From Helicobacter mesocricetorum (GTDB lineage: Bacteria; Campylobacterota; Campylobacteria; Campylobacterales; Helicobacteraceae): a stretch of 44,198 nt of DNA. The stretch lies in contig NZ_FZPJ01000049.1 in the NCBI RefSeq assembly GCF_900198605.1, positions 1-44,198 of the forward strand. The letters are read 5' to 3'. Below the pieces are notes generated by a model. That model worked only from the letters and a program-made list of their open reading frames with translations. It ran no database searches and was not told where the DNA came from. Below, one piece after another: positions 9,333-17,425 of the stretch (positions within the stretch are counted from its first letter, which is position 1; the number at the start of each line of letters is the position of its first letter). Position numbers and translations under genes: made by a program.

Positions 9333-10115
9333 AATTATTTTCTTAATCAAAGCATAGAATTAGCCAACCAGAGAGATTATTTAGACCAGCTTTTTAGAGT
9401 CTATCCCATGAGTCCCGATAATATCAGGGATATAGACTCTACAAAATGGAATAGTTTTGAAGAAGCATTTAATTGTAATCAGCAAGAAAAAATTATAGAA
9501 TCTCTGCTTGATTTTGATTTGTTTCCAATTAAAGATTCATATATTGCCTATTTAAGGCGTGACAGAACTGCTATCAAACGCAATCCAGCGACAATAGCGA
9601 GAATCTGTGGCAGATTAAAAGAAATGGGGCTCAAGAAAATTTATGAGAATATCTCACAGCCCAAAGAAACCAACCGACAAATCGGACCGCTATTCAAGCG
9701 ATGGGTGAATAGTGGCATTTTAGGAATCCAACCTGTTAGCCTAGAGGTATTCAAAAATACTAATGGAAATGCTATTTTGAATGCTTCCGATTTGGCTATG
9801 CAAAAATTTGCAAGGGAAAATTTAGGCTATACACGCTCAAAGGGCTTGGATTTTATTGCACGATTCAATGGAAAAATAATTATTGGTGAAGCAAAGTTTT
9901 TGAGCGATTTTGGAGGACATCAAAATGCTCAACTCGAAGATGCAATGAGTTTGCTCAATGTGACTTTAAATACAGATATTATTAAAATTGCAATCTTAGA
10001 TGGAGTATGCTATATTCATGGCAGAAACAAAATGTTTGAAATCCTAACGCAAACATATAAGGATTACAACATTCTATCTGCTTTACTTTTAAGAGACTTT
10101 CTTTATCAGGTGTAA
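9330..10115 (+). CDS. Type II restriction endonuclease, PD-(D/E)xK type (cassette 1)
   Basis: Probable type II restriction endonuclease of 261 aa. The catalytic signature is visible as GLDFIARFNGKIIIGEAK: Asp174 followed by Glu187-Ala-Lys189, the PD-(D/E)xK arrangement. A basic stretch at 77-105 (RRDRTAIKRNP...) may contact DNA. It begins four bases after the guaA stop and is followed after two bases by an adenine methyltransferase, the usual R-M pairing. The overall look is reminiscent of Tsp45I-type enzymes, but I cannot assign a recognition site. The Shine-Dalgarno lies inside guaA, so expression probably depends on guaA transcription. Confidence 0.75.
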   Translation: MNYFLNQSIELANQRDYLDQLFRVYPMSPDNIRDIDSTKWNSFEEAFNCNQQEKIIESLLDFDLFPIKDSYIAYLRRDRTAIKRNPATIARICGRLKEMGLKKIYENISQPKETNRQIGPLFKRWVNSGILGIQPVSLEVFKNTNGNAILNASDLAMQKFARENLGYTRSKGLDFIARFNGKIIIGEAKFLSDFGGHQNAQLEDAMSLLNVTLNTDIIKIAILDGVCYIHGRNKMFEILTQTYKDYNILSALLLRDFLYQV

Positions 10116-10117
10116 CA

Positions 10118-11290
10118 ATGCTTAATTTATTTAATCATTTTCAATCTCAAAAAGAGTTTTTACAGGTTTCATTTAGCAAAGAATTGCAAGGGAATTTTGC
10201 AAAAGAAAACTTGCTTATTTTTGATGACAATCTCAATGCAATGCAGAATCTCTTGCAGAATAAAGCCTTTAATCAGGGGAAAACTTTTAAAAACGCTATC
10301 GATTTAGTCTATATTGACCCTCCTTTTGGAACAAATAATATTTTTAGAATGGGTAGCACAATGAGTGCGAGCTTGGATTCAAGAGTTGCCTATCAAGATA
10401 AGTTTAATTTAGAATCTTACTTAGAGTTCCTCTACTACCGATTAATTCTAATCAAAGAATTAATGAGCGAGAGAGCGAGTTTCTATATCCATATTGATAC
10501 AAAAATGGGACATTATGTCAAAATTCTATGTGATGAAATTTTTGGAAGAGAGAATTTCATCAATGATATTACGCGTATCAAATGTAATCCTAAAAACTTC
10601 TCTAAAAAAGGATATGGAAATATTAAGGATATGATTCTATTCTATGCAAAAAGTCGTCAATACATTTGGAATGAGATTCATGAGGACATTTCCTTTGATG
10701 ATTTAGGCAAACGATTCACAAAACAAGACGACAAAGGCTTTTACACAACTATCCCACTTCATGCACCAGGAGTGACACAAAATGGCGAGAGTGGGCAAGC
10801 ATGGAATGGCTTAAAACCTCCGCAAGGACGACATTGGCGTTGTAGTCTTAAGGATCTTGATAGATTAAATAATGAGGGGCTGATTGAATGGAGCAAAAAT
10901 GGAGTGCCTAGAAAAAAGGTGTATGCGAAAGATTCTCGAGGTAAAAAAATACAAGATATTTGGGAATTTAAAGACACACAGAATCCCATTTATCCTACGC
11001 AAAAAAATAATGTCATGCTAAAACGCATTATCCAAATGTCTTCCCATGTAGATTCTCTTGTCATGGATTGTTTTTGTGGAAGTGGAGGTTTTCTTAAGGA
11101 AGCATTTTTGCTAGAACGTAAATTCATAGGAATAGATGAAAGCAAGGAAGCCATAAAAATTAACCAAAAATGGATGGAGGAATATAATCAACAAAATCTC
11201 ATTCAATGTGAATATGGAGAATTGCAACGAAAAAAAGGAGAAAGTTTGAATAATAAATCAAGAAAAGTTGAAAATGTTATAGCATGGTAG
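10118..11290 (+). CDS. Adenine-specific DNA methyltransferase, beta class (cassette 1)
   Basis: This 390-aa methyltransferase presumably protects the site cut by the upstream nuclease. The catalytic motif IV is DPPFGT (67-72) and the AdoMet motif I is DCFCGSGGF near the C-terminus, so the order is IV then I, as in the beta class. DPPF points to N6-adenine. The sequence around [25 protein letters not shown] resembles Mod-type/MboII-like methyltransferases. The stop TAG (11288-11290) lies eight bases before the first duplicated guaA tail. An ATG at 11284, overlapping this stop, opens the guaA-tail frame. Confidence 0.85.
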   Translation: MLNLFNHFQSQKEFLQVSFSKELQGNFAKENLLIFDDNLNAMQNLLQNKAFNQGKTFKNAIDLVYIDPPFGTNNIFRMGSTMSASLDSRVAYQDKFNLESYLEFLYYRLILIKELMSERASFYIHIDTKMGHYVKILCDEIFGRENFINDITRIKCNPKNFSKKGYGNIKDMILFYAKSRQYIWNEIHEDISFDDLGKRFTKQDDKGFYTTIPLHAPGVTQNGESGQAWNGLKPPQGRHWRCSLKDLDRLNNEGLIEWSKNGVPRKKVYAKDSRGKKIQDIWEFKDTQNPIYPTQKNNVMLKRIIQMSSHVDSLVMDCFCGSGGFLKEAFLLERKFIGIDESKEAIKINQKWMEEYNQQNLIQCEYGELQRKKGESLNNKSRKVENVIAW

Positions 11291-11298
11291 ATTTTGCG

Positions 11299-11559
11299 TA
11301 TTATGACAAAGTGTGGCAGGCGTTTTGCGTGTTGCTCAATGTCCGAAGTTTGGGGGTAATGGGCGATAATCGCACCTATGATAACACCATTTGCGTCCGA
11401 GCGGTTGAGGCAATCGATGGAATGACGGCGACTTTTGCACATTTGCCCCATAGCTTTTTAGAATCTGTCTCTAACCGCATTATTAATGAGGTTGAGGGCA
11501 TTAACCGCGTGGTGTATGATATTACTAGCAAACCCCCAGGAACGATTGAGTGGGAGTAG
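11299..11559 (+). pseudogene. guaA: guaA 3'-end duplicate, copy 1 (261 bp)
   Basis: This copy matches guaA 9066-9326 without gaps. Positions corresponding to 9120-9326 are identical, and all five mismatches fall within 9104-9119: three synonymous changes plus GTT to TTG (Val to Leu). It encodes the last 87 residues of GuaA, most of the dimerisation domain. An open frame begins at ATG 11284, overlapping the stop of the methyltransferase, and runs to the TAG at 11559 (91 aa). GGGAG at its end sits six bases before an ATG at 11563. The mismatches look like ordinary allelic divergence rather than decay. Confidence 0.92.
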
Positions 11560-11562
11560 GGA

Positions 11563-11598
11563 ATGACGCAAAGTTTAATGAAGGCATATAAATGCTAA
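11563..11598 (+). CDS. Short leader ORF between guaA tail copy 1 and cassette 2
   Basis: The ATG at 11563 is positioned exactly as the start codons of the first genes after guaA and after tail copy 2 (three bases after TAG, GGGAG six bases upstream). It encodes only MTQSLMKAYKC and stops at 11598, overlapping the ATG of the cassette 2 methyltransferase at 11592. It could couple translation from the guaA tail to the methyltransferase, or be the relic of a displaced gene start. No independent evidence of expression. Confidence 0.35.
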   Translation: MTQSLMKAYKC

Positions 11599-12461
11599 TA
11601 GAAAAAATCAAAAACTCAAAAATATATGATATTCAAGAAATGCAAATGACAATAGCACATGATATACATAATAATTTAAAGAAAAACAATACTATATTCA
11701 ACTATAAAAATATAATGCTACACAATGATTCTGTGCTCAACAGACAATTGTTGCAATCTCAAAGTCTTGATTTAATTATTACTTCTCCTCCCTATAATGT
11801 AGGCATAGAATATAATTCTAATGCGGATTCTAAGGATTATAAAGAATATTTGAAATTTAGTAGGCAATGGATAGAAAACTGCTATTTTTGGGCAAAAGAT
11901 GGAGCAAGATTTTGCCTTAATATTCCGCTTGATAAAAACAAAGGTGGGCAGCAAAGTATAGGAGCAGACATCACAACTCTTGTCAAAAAAGTAGGCTGGA
12001 AATACCACAGTACGATAATATGGAATGAGGGAAACATTTCAAGGCGCACTGCGTGGGGAAGTTGGCTCTCTGCTTCTGCTCCTTATGTGATTGCTCCTGT
12101 GGAACTAATCCTCGTGCTTTATAAAGGCGAGTGGAAGAAAAAACATAAAGGGCAAAGCAATATAAGCAAAGAAGAGTTTATGACTTGGACAAATGGGCTA
12201 TGGACTTTTAATGGAGAATCTAAAAAACGCATTGGACACCCCGCTCCTTTCCCTAGAGAATTACCCAAACGATGTATTAAGCTTTTTTCTTATATGGGCG
12301 ATGTGGTATGCGATCCTTTTAGTGGAAGCGGCACAACGATGATAGAATCTTATCTCAATAAGCGTCAGTTTGTAGGCATTGAGCTAGATTCTAACTATTG
12401 CAAACTTTCAAAAAATCGTTTCTTAGAAATAATTAAAAAAGAGGAAGGATTGTTTGAATGA
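11592..12461 (+). CDS. DNA methyltransferase, beta class (cassette 2)
   Basis: A 289-aa amino-methyltransferase. Motif IV is TSPPYN (64-69) and motif I is DPFSGSGTT (241-249), in beta-class order, followed by GIELDSNYC. TSPPYN occurs in both N4-cytosine and N6-adenine enzymes, so the methylated base is uncertain. The stop overlaps the start of the HNH nuclease gene (ATGA, 12458-12461), so the two are one translationally coupled R-M operon. The start chosen is the ATG at 11592, which gives a lead of about 60 aa before motif IV and overlaps the short leader ORF. Confidence 0.85.
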   Translation: MLIEKIKNSKIYDIQEMQMTIAHDIHNNLKKNNTIFNYKNIMLHNDSVLNRQLLQSQSLDLIITSPPYNVGIEYNSNADSKDYKEYLKFSRQWIENCYFWAKDGARFCLNIPLDKNKGGQQSIGADITTLVKKVGWKYHSTIIWNEGNISRRTAWGSWLSASAPYVIAPVELILVLYKGEWKKKHKGQSNISKEEFMTWTNGLWTFNGESKKRIGHPAPFPRELPKRCIKLFSYMGDVVCDPFSGSGTTMIESYLNKRQFVGIELDSNYCKLSKNRFLEIIKKEEGLFE

Positions 12462-13048
12462 ATAATAAAGCAGGTAGTCAACTTGATTTAATAATGGAAT
12501 TTTTTAAAGCAAATCCCAAAAGGGATATTTCACACCCCGAAGTTGTGGATTGGGTTGTGAAAGAATGGCAGAGTCGCACAGGAAAAGTTTTTAGGGACCC
12601 AGATAGAGGGATTAGGAGCTTGCATCAAAAGGGTTATTTGCAAAAAATTGCAAAAGGAATTTATCGCTATGATCCTGATTTTGTTGTTTTGCGAGAGGAT
12701 TTAGAGGATTTTATCCCCACACTTAAAAAGCAAATTTTAGAGCGAGATAATTATCAATGTGTTATCTGTGGAATGGGGAAAAAGGAGGGTGTGGAATTGC
12801 ATATTGACCATATTAAGCCCAAAGATTTAGGTGGTAAAGCTACCTTAGAAAATGGGCAAACGCTTTGTAGTAAGCATAATTTCTTAAAGAAAAATTTAAA
12901 ACAAACCGAAACAGGAAAGAAAATGTTTTTAAGGATGCTAGAGAGCGCAAAAGATACCAATGAAAAAGAATTGATAGACTTCCTAGAAGATGTGCTAAAG
13001 GTTTATGAAAAGCATAATATCAATGGGCATATTGTATGGAAGAAATAG
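12458..13048 (+). CDS. HNH-family restriction endonuclease (cassette 2)
   Basis: A 196-aa protein with a winged-helix-like N-terminal half (about 5-75: [35 protein letters not shown]), probably DNA-binding. The C-terminal half is a zinc-supported HNH nuclease: Cys101-x2-Cys104, IDH at 116-118, Asn132, then Cys137 and His140. Pairing with a methyltransferase through an ATGA overlap makes a type II restriction endonuclease the natural reading. Recognition site unknown. An ATG at 13036, inside its last codons, opens the frame of the following guaA tail. Confidence 0.8.
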   Translation: MNNKAGSQLDLIMEFFKANPKRDISHPEVVDWVVKEWQSRTGKVFRDPDRGIRSLHQKGYLQKIAKGIYRYDPDFVVLREDLEDFIPTLKKQILERDNYQCVICGMGKKEGVELHIDHIKPKDLGGKATLENGQTLCSKHNFLKKNLKQTETGKKMFLRMLESAKDTNEKELIDFLEDVLKVYEKHNINGHIVWKK

Positions 13049-13098
13049 TGAACACTTCATCCTATTACCGCAAAAACTATTGTTTTGGTATTGAAAAT

Positions 13099-13308
13099 GT
13101 AGGCGTAATGGGCGATAATCGCACCTATGATAACACCATTTGCGTCCGAGCGGTTGAGGCAATCGATGGAATGACGGCGACTTTTTCGCACTTACCCCAT
13201 AGCTTTTTAGAATCTGTCTCTAACCGCATTATTAATGAGGTTGAGGGTATTAACCGCGTGGTGTATGATATTACTAGCAAACCCCCAGGAACGATTGAGT
13301 GGGAGTAG
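13099..13308 (+). pseudogene. guaA: guaA 3'-end duplicate, copy 2 (210 bp)
   Basis: This copy aligns without gaps to guaA 9117-9326. Over 9123-9326 it differs at about five positions, including a cluster where GuaA FAHLP becomes FSHLP and the silent C9266T change (here at 13248), which copy 3 shares. The frame is open from ATG 13036, within the end of the HNH nuclease gene, to TAG 13308 (90 aa). The first 20 residues are not GuaA. The last bases (GGGAGTAGAGAATG) again provide a ribosome-binding site for the next gene, at 13312. Confidence 0.92.
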
Positions 13309-13314
13309 AGAATG
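13301..13314 (+). promoter_or_regulatory. Ribosome-binding site for cassette 3 provided by guaA tail copy 2
   Basis: GGGAG at 13301-13305 lies six bases before ATG 13312. The bases from the tail through GTAGAGAATGAATT match the junction at full-length guaA, and the identity extends eight bases into the following, unrelated gene start. This marks the constant left junction of cassettes 1 and 3. Confidence 0.6.
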
Positions 13315-14307
13315 AATTTGTTTTCTAAGATGATTTTAGAGCAGAGAAAAGAAAAAGAATACACATTCAAAGACTTTACCTTCATTGACCTATTTGCTGG
13401 AATTGGAGGGATAAGGCTAGGATTTGAAAAACTAGGTGGAATCTGCGTGTTTTCATCAGAATGGGATAAAGAAGCCGCTAAAACCTATTTTGCAAACTTT
13501 GGAGAATATCCAAAAGGCGATATTACCAAAATAGATTCTAAAATTATCCCAAATTTTGACATTTTGTTAGCTGGTTTTCCTTGTCAGCCCTTTAGTATTA
13601 TAGGGAATAAAGAGGGGTTTGAACATGAGACTCAAGGGACATTATTTTTTGAGATTGAACGCATTTTGAAAGATAAGCAACCCAAGGCTTTTATGTTAGA
13701 AAATGTGCGTAACTTAACTACCCACAACAATGGACAAACGTTTAAAACGATTATTTCACATTTAGAATTCTTAGGGTATTGTGTTTATAGTAAAGTGTTA
13801 AACGCTCTTGATTTTGGGCTTCCACAAAAAAGAGAGAGAATTATTATCTGTGGTTTTAGGGAAAAAGTAGATTTTGTTTTTCCATATTCAATCCATCGCA
13901 GAAAAACACTCAAAGAGATTTTAGAATCTAATGTAGAGAAAAAATATTATGTTAAGGATCATATTAAAGAATCTAGACAGAAAAGAATGAAGAAAGAAAT
14001 TGCAAAACCTTACATTACCCACGAGAATGTAGGTGGTTCTATTACGCCTCATCATTTTTCTTGTGCTCTTAGGGCTGGAGCTTCAGCAAATTATCTTTTG
14101 GTTAATAATGAGAGGCGATTAACAGAAAGAGAAATGTTGCGATTGCAAGGATTTCCTGAGGACTATAAAATCGTAGTTTCCTATACGCAAATCAAACAAC
14201 AAACAGGTAATAGTGTAGCAGTGCCTGTCATAGAAGCAGTCGCTAAACAAATACTCAAAGCATTGAGTGAGTTTGCTCCAACACAATGTAAGGAAAAAGT
14301 ATGCTAA
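13312..14307 (+). CDS. C5-cytosine DNA methyltransferase (cassette 3)
   Basis: A 331-aa enzyme that transfers a methyl group from AdoMet to C5 of cytosine in a short DNA site. The canonical motifs appear in order: DLFAGIGG (26-33, motif I), GFPCQPFS with catalytic Cys91 (motif IV), ENV at 130-132 (motif VI), LPQKRERI (motif VIII), then RRLTEREMLRLQGFP (IX) and QTGNSVAVPV (X). The target-recognition region between VIII and IX is short. I chose the ATG at 13312 because the guaA-tail Shine-Dalgarno is placed for it; Met7 is an alternative. It overlaps the next gene by 7 nt. Confidence 0.95.
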   Translation: MNLFSKMILEQRKEKEYTFKDFTFIDLFAGIGGIRLGFEKLGGICVFSSEWDKEAAKTYFANFGEYPKGDITKIDSKIIPNFDILLAGFPCQPFSIIGNKEGFEHETQGTLFFEIERILKDKQPKAFMLENVRNLTTHNNGQTFKTIISHLEFLGYCVYSKVLNALDFGLPQKRERIIICGFREKVDFVFPYSIHRRKTLKEILESNVEKKYYVKDHIKESRQKRMKKEIAKPYITHENVGGSITPHHFSCALRAGASANYLLVNNERRLTEREMLRLQGFPEDYKIVVSYTQIKQQTGNSVAVPVIEAVAKQILKALSEFAPTQCKEKVC

Positions 14308-15338
14308 AAGTAGCAAAACAGGCTTTGGATAAAGTCATTGCAAAATCAAGAATCCACTTCTATAAACCGATTCAAATCGCAGAGATTCTTTACCGTGATA
14401 GAATTTTTGGCGATATAGATTTAAACAACCTTGAAACATACAGAACTAAAAGCAAAACGTGGAGAGATGAAGTTTGCATTGCGCTACTTGGCAGAATCTC
14501 TACAAGTTCGGCAAAATTCCAAGATGATTTATTCAATGTAATTCCTCCTAAACTCATAGCAGAATTAGGGAAATTTAATAGAGAACACAATGGAACAGTT
14601 GAAAGCTATATCTATAATAAATTTATCGGCAAATATACACAGCTTAACAATGCGCTACAATATTGCCTAAATACAAATAAGGCAAGTTTTGAGATTTCGC
14701 ATTTTATTAATTTATTTTGGTATGAGGCTGGATTAAAGCGCAGCTTAGATAAAGTTTATGAGATTATCACGCATTCGCTTTTTGACACATTAGCACAAAT
14801 TTTAGAATTAAACATTACCCTTTCAATCAATCAAGACAAACTTAATATTTTAAAAGAATTTGAAGATTTTACAAAATCTGTAATGTGCTTGGATTCTAGC
14901 AATCTTTTTACTACACAGCAAGCACGTATTTATAGGGTTGGTGTAACAAATGCAGCAGATAGAGGACTTGATATGTATGCAAATTGGGGTGTGGCAATAC
15001 AAATTAAGCATCTAAGTCTTGATAGTGAATTAGCAGAAAGCATTGTGTCTAATATTCAAAGCGATAGAATTATTATTGTGTGTAAAGAAGCAGAAAAATC
15101 TGTTATTCTATCCTTGCTTACACAAATTGGCTGGAAGAGCAGAATCCAAAGCATTATTACAGAATCTGATTTGATTGCTTGGTATGAAAAGGCAATGCGC
15201 GGTAAATATGCTAACTTACTTGGTGATAAGCTCCTTGAAACACTTTGTTTAGAAATTACAGAGGAATTTCCCTCCGTCAAAGAATTGCCAGAAATTCTTA
15301 AAGAGAGGAATTATGAGAGCATTAAAGATGAATTTTAA
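14301..15338 (+). CDS. HaeII-like type II restriction endonuclease (cassette 3)
   Basis: A 345-aa protein beginning [30 protein letters not shown], a start I associate with the HaeII family (HaeII cuts RGCGCY). Catalytic residues probably lie in [17 protein letters not shown]: Asp224 and Gln234-x-Lys236, a PD-(D/E)xK core with Gln replacing Glu/Asp. A C5-cytosine methyltransferase partner fits a GC-containing site. It overlaps the methyltransferase by 7 nt and is followed after 12 bp by guaA tail copy 3. ATG 15328, near its stop, opens that tail's frame. The family call is from memory of the pattern and should be confirmed by a profile search. Confidence 0.7.
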   Translation: MLKVAKQALDKVIAKSRIHFYKPIQIAEILYRDRIFGDIDLNNLETYRTKSKTWRDEVCIALLGRISTSSAKFQDDLFNVIPPKLIAELGKFNREHNGTVESYIYNKFIGKYTQLNNALQYCLNTNKASFEISHFINLFWYEAGLKRSLDKVYEIITHSLFDTLAQILELNITLSINQDKLNILKEFEDFTKSVMCLDSSNLFTTQQARIYRVGVTNAADRGLDMYANWGVAIQIKHLSLDSELAESIVSNIQSDRIIIVCKEAEKSVILSLLTQIGWKSRIQSIITESDLIAWYEKAMRGKYANLLGDKLLETLCLEITEEFPSVKELPEILKERNYESIKDEF

Positions 15339-15350
15339 AGACAATTATTT

Positions 15351-15468
15351 TTTGCCCCATAGCTTTTTAGAATCTGTCTCTAACCGCATTATTAATGAGG
15401 TTGAGGGTATTAACCGCGTGGTGTATGATATTACTAGCAAACCCCCAGGAACGATTGAGTGGGAGTGA
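15351..15468 (+). pseudogene. guaA: guaA 3'-end duplicate, copy 3 (118 bp)
   Basis: This copy aligns without gaps to guaA 9209-9326. Differences are the C9266T silent change shared with copy 2 (here at 15408) and TGA in place of TAG at the stop (15466-15468). The frame is open from ATG 15328, inside the last codons of the HaeII-like gene, giving a 46-aa peptide whose last 39 residues are GuaA. No ATG follows at the usual position, and cassette 4 uses its own start at 15512. Confidence 0.92.
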
Positions 15469-15474
15469 GAAGTA

Positions 15475-15497
15475 TATAATATTGTAATTTTGTTATA
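15475..15497 (+). promoter_or_regulatory. Possible promoter of cassette 4
   Basis: A TATAAT hexamer lies at 15475-15480 and a second AT-rich -10-like TATAAA about 12 bases later, upstream of the ATG at 15512. Cassette 4 lacks the guaA-type Shine-Dalgarno/ATG junction used by cassettes 1-3, so an own promoter is plausible. No -35 sequence is evident. Confidence 0.35.
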
Positions 15498-15511
15498 AAA
15501 TAGGGAATACT

Positions 15512-16096
15512 ATGTTGCAAGCGACAATACAAAATTTTTCTTATATAAAAAAATGGCGAGAGAATTTAGAAAATTTCGCCTTTGTAAATATTAATACTTT
15601 ACCTAGTAAATGCTTAATTAATTTTCAAGATAAAACTTTGGCTTTAAGTAAATGGGTTAGTCCCAAACGTACTCGCTCTTATCCTTACGCAAGGGTGTAT
15701 GACACTTTTGATAGTGGAGCAAACAAGACTGTAACAATAATTCCATTCATTAAAGATGAAGGCATCAATGGAGATATGGATTATTTGCAATGGGATACAC
15801 TTTCATTTATGAGTCTTTTGAATGTCTATGTAGTTATAGGCTTTTACGATAAAGCGCAGCCTCACTCAAGTAATATTGGAAAAATTACAAATCAATCTTT
15901 TAATAATGAATATATTTTGGGACAGCTCACTCAACTTGTCAATTATCATCAATCTGCATTGCATTGGAATCTTAATCAGTTGAGCCTTGAAAAACTTCCA
16001 AAACTTGCAAGTCTTACAAAAAATGCTTATGCAAATATCTCTAATATTTTAAATATTAAACTTCATAATCCCCAAAATATAGATAAATTTATATAA
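15512..16096 (+). CDS. Putative restriction endonuclease, N-terminal part (cassette 4, frameshifted)
   Basis: The 194 aa match no domain I can name. The segment SKWVSPKRTRSYPYARVYDT is strongly basic and the following TIIPFIKDEGINGDMDYLQWDT is acidic, a pattern I associate with type II endonucleases. The frame ends at 16096 while another frame, reading INLYKESFMEFSRQK, runs directly into the next gene, whose C-terminal PD-(D/E)xK core this part lacks. I infer one gene of about 350 aa split by a single-base frameshift near 16090. It precedes an adenine methyltransferase. If the frameshift is real the nuclease is inactive. Confidence 0.5.
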   Translation: MLQATIQNFSYIKKWRENLENFAFVNINTLPSKCLINFQDKTLALSKWVSPKRTRSYPYARVYDTFDSGANKTVTIIPFIKDEGINGDMDYLQWDTLSFMSLLNVYVVIGFYDKAQPHSSNIGKITNQSFNNEYILGQLTQLVNYHQSALHWNLNQLSLEKLPKLASLTKNAYANISNILNIKLHNPQNIDKFI

Positions 16097-16106
16097 AGAA
16101 TCTTTT

Positions 16107-16571
16107 ATGGAGTTTTCGAGACAAAAAGCACAACAAGCTCAAAATCGAGAAAGCTTGACCTTGCAACCTAAAGAATATATTGGCATAGGACAAAAATCAA
16201 AAATTATTATCAAAAACTACTTAGGTGGGCAATATTTTTTTACCGTTGACGATATTCTTTTAAAAGATGGAACATTATATCTATGTGAAAGCAAACACAG
16301 TAAAAATTCATTATTGCCGAGCAATGACGATATAAAAGATGGGTTGTTAAAGCTTATGCTTTATAATAATCTCTCAAAAATTGATGGGTATGATAGCTTT
16401 AAAATTGTTTTGAGATTAACCTCAAATCTTTTACAAAATAGCGTTACTCTGCCAAATGAGGATTTAGAATCTTTTATGAAAAATAATGCTTTTTCAATCT
16501 CTCAAATTGCTACCCTAGAGGCTCTTAATGTAGAATCGAAACAAAATCATTTTGAAATTTGGATAGATTAA
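16107..16571 (+). CDS. Putative restriction endonuclease, C-terminal catalytic part (cassette 4)
   Basis: This 154-aa frame contains a probable PD-(D/E)xK nuclease core: VDDILLKDGTLYLCESKHSK, with acidic residues followed by Glu-Ser-Lys, then NDDIKDGLLKLMLYNNL. It has no obvious DNA-recognition part of its own and is probably the second half of the gene beginning at 15512. The stop TAA overlaps the ATG of the alpha-class methyltransferase (TAATG at 16569), which supports an R-M operon. The independent ATG at 16107 may permit separate translation, but a half enzyme is unlikely to restrict. Confidence 0.55.
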   Translation: MEFSRQKAQQAQNRESLTLQPKEYIGIGQKSKIIIKNYLGGQYFFTVDDILLKDGTLYLCESKHSKNSLLPSNDDIKDGLLKLMLYNNLSKIDGYDSFKIVLRLTSNLLQNSVTLPNEDLESFMKNNAFSISQIATLEALNVESKQNHFEIWID

Positions 16572-17425
16572 TGAACGCCAAATTCTATAAATCTCCCCTT
16601 CGTTATCCCGGTGGCAAAAGTAGAGCGATTAAATTTTTAAAAGATTATTTTCCAAAGAGTTTTAGTGAATATCGAGAACCATTTTTTGGCGGTGGAAGTG
16701 TAGGAAACTATCTTGCTCAAAAACTTTTACACCAAAAACAGATTCGATTTTTCCTAAATGATTTTAATAAAGATGTGTATTGCTTTTGGAATATTCTAAA
16801 AACACAAAACCAAGCGTTAATTAGCGAAATCCAGAATATTAAACAATCCCATAAAGACGGAAGAGTGCTTTATGAGAATATTTTAAGTCGTAGAAATGAA
16901 AGTTTAAATGACTTTCAAAGGGCTGTGGATTTTTTTATTCTAAATCGCATTACTTTTAGTGGTGTCGTTGATTGTGGTGGATATTCGCAAAAGGCTTTTG
17001 AAACCCGCTTTACCCAAAGCTCTATTGAGAGGCTCAAAAATATGGATACAATCTTACAAAATTTTATTTTTAGCAATCAGAGCTATGAGAATCTTTTGCA
17101 AAAAGAAGGCAAAGAGGTTTTTATTTTCCTAGACCCTCCCTATTATTCTGCTACAAAATCTAGACTCTATGGCAAAAAGGGAGATTTGCACACAGGCTTT
17201 GACCATCAAAGATTTTGCGAGTATCTCAAAAACATACAACATAAATTTTTGCTCACTTATGATGATAGTCCTTATATAAAAAATCTTTATAAAGATTTCT
17301 ATGTATGTGAATATTCTGTGCAATATGGAATGAATAATTACAAGCAAGAAAAGGCTAATGTTGGCAAAGAGCTTTTAATTAGTAATTTTAAGTTTGGCAA
17401 ACAAAATTTATTGCATAGTGCGTAA
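16571..17425 (+). CDS. D12-class (Dam-like, alpha) N6-adenine methyltransferase (cassette 4)
   Basis: A 284-aa methyltransferase that modifies N6 of adenine in a short duplex site. Motif X/I features are SPLRYPGGKSRA (8-19) and REPFFGGGSVG (35-45); the catalytic motif IV is DPPYY (188-192). The order X-I-IV is the alpha class, which includes Dam, DpnM and NlaIII-type enzymes. I chose ATG 16571, which overlaps the stop of the upstream nuclease (TAATG), over an upstream in-frame start at 16559. All motifs are intact, so it may remain active as an orphan although its nuclease partner is frameshifted. Confidence 0.88.
   Translation: MNAKFYKSPLRYPGGKSRAIKFLKDYFPKSFSEYREPFFGGGSVGNYLAQKLLHQKQIRFFLNDFNKDVYCFWNILKTQNQALISEIQNIKQSHKDGRVLYENILSRRNESLNDFQRAVDFFILNRITFSGVVDCGGYSQKAFETRFTQSSIERLKNMDTILQNFIFSNQSYENLLQKEGKEVFIFLDPPYYSATKSRLYGKKGDLHTGFDHQRFCEYLKNIQHKFLLTYDDSPYIKNLYKDFYVCEYSVQYGMNNYKQEKANVGKELLISNFKFGKQNLLHSA

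Noticed and set aside
9066..15468. Integrative and conjugative element or prophage inserted at guaA
   Set aside because: guaA 3' ends are known integration sites, but no integrase, excisionase, conjugation or phage gene is visible, and the direct repeats are 118-261 bp with variable left ends rather than short, fixed att cores.
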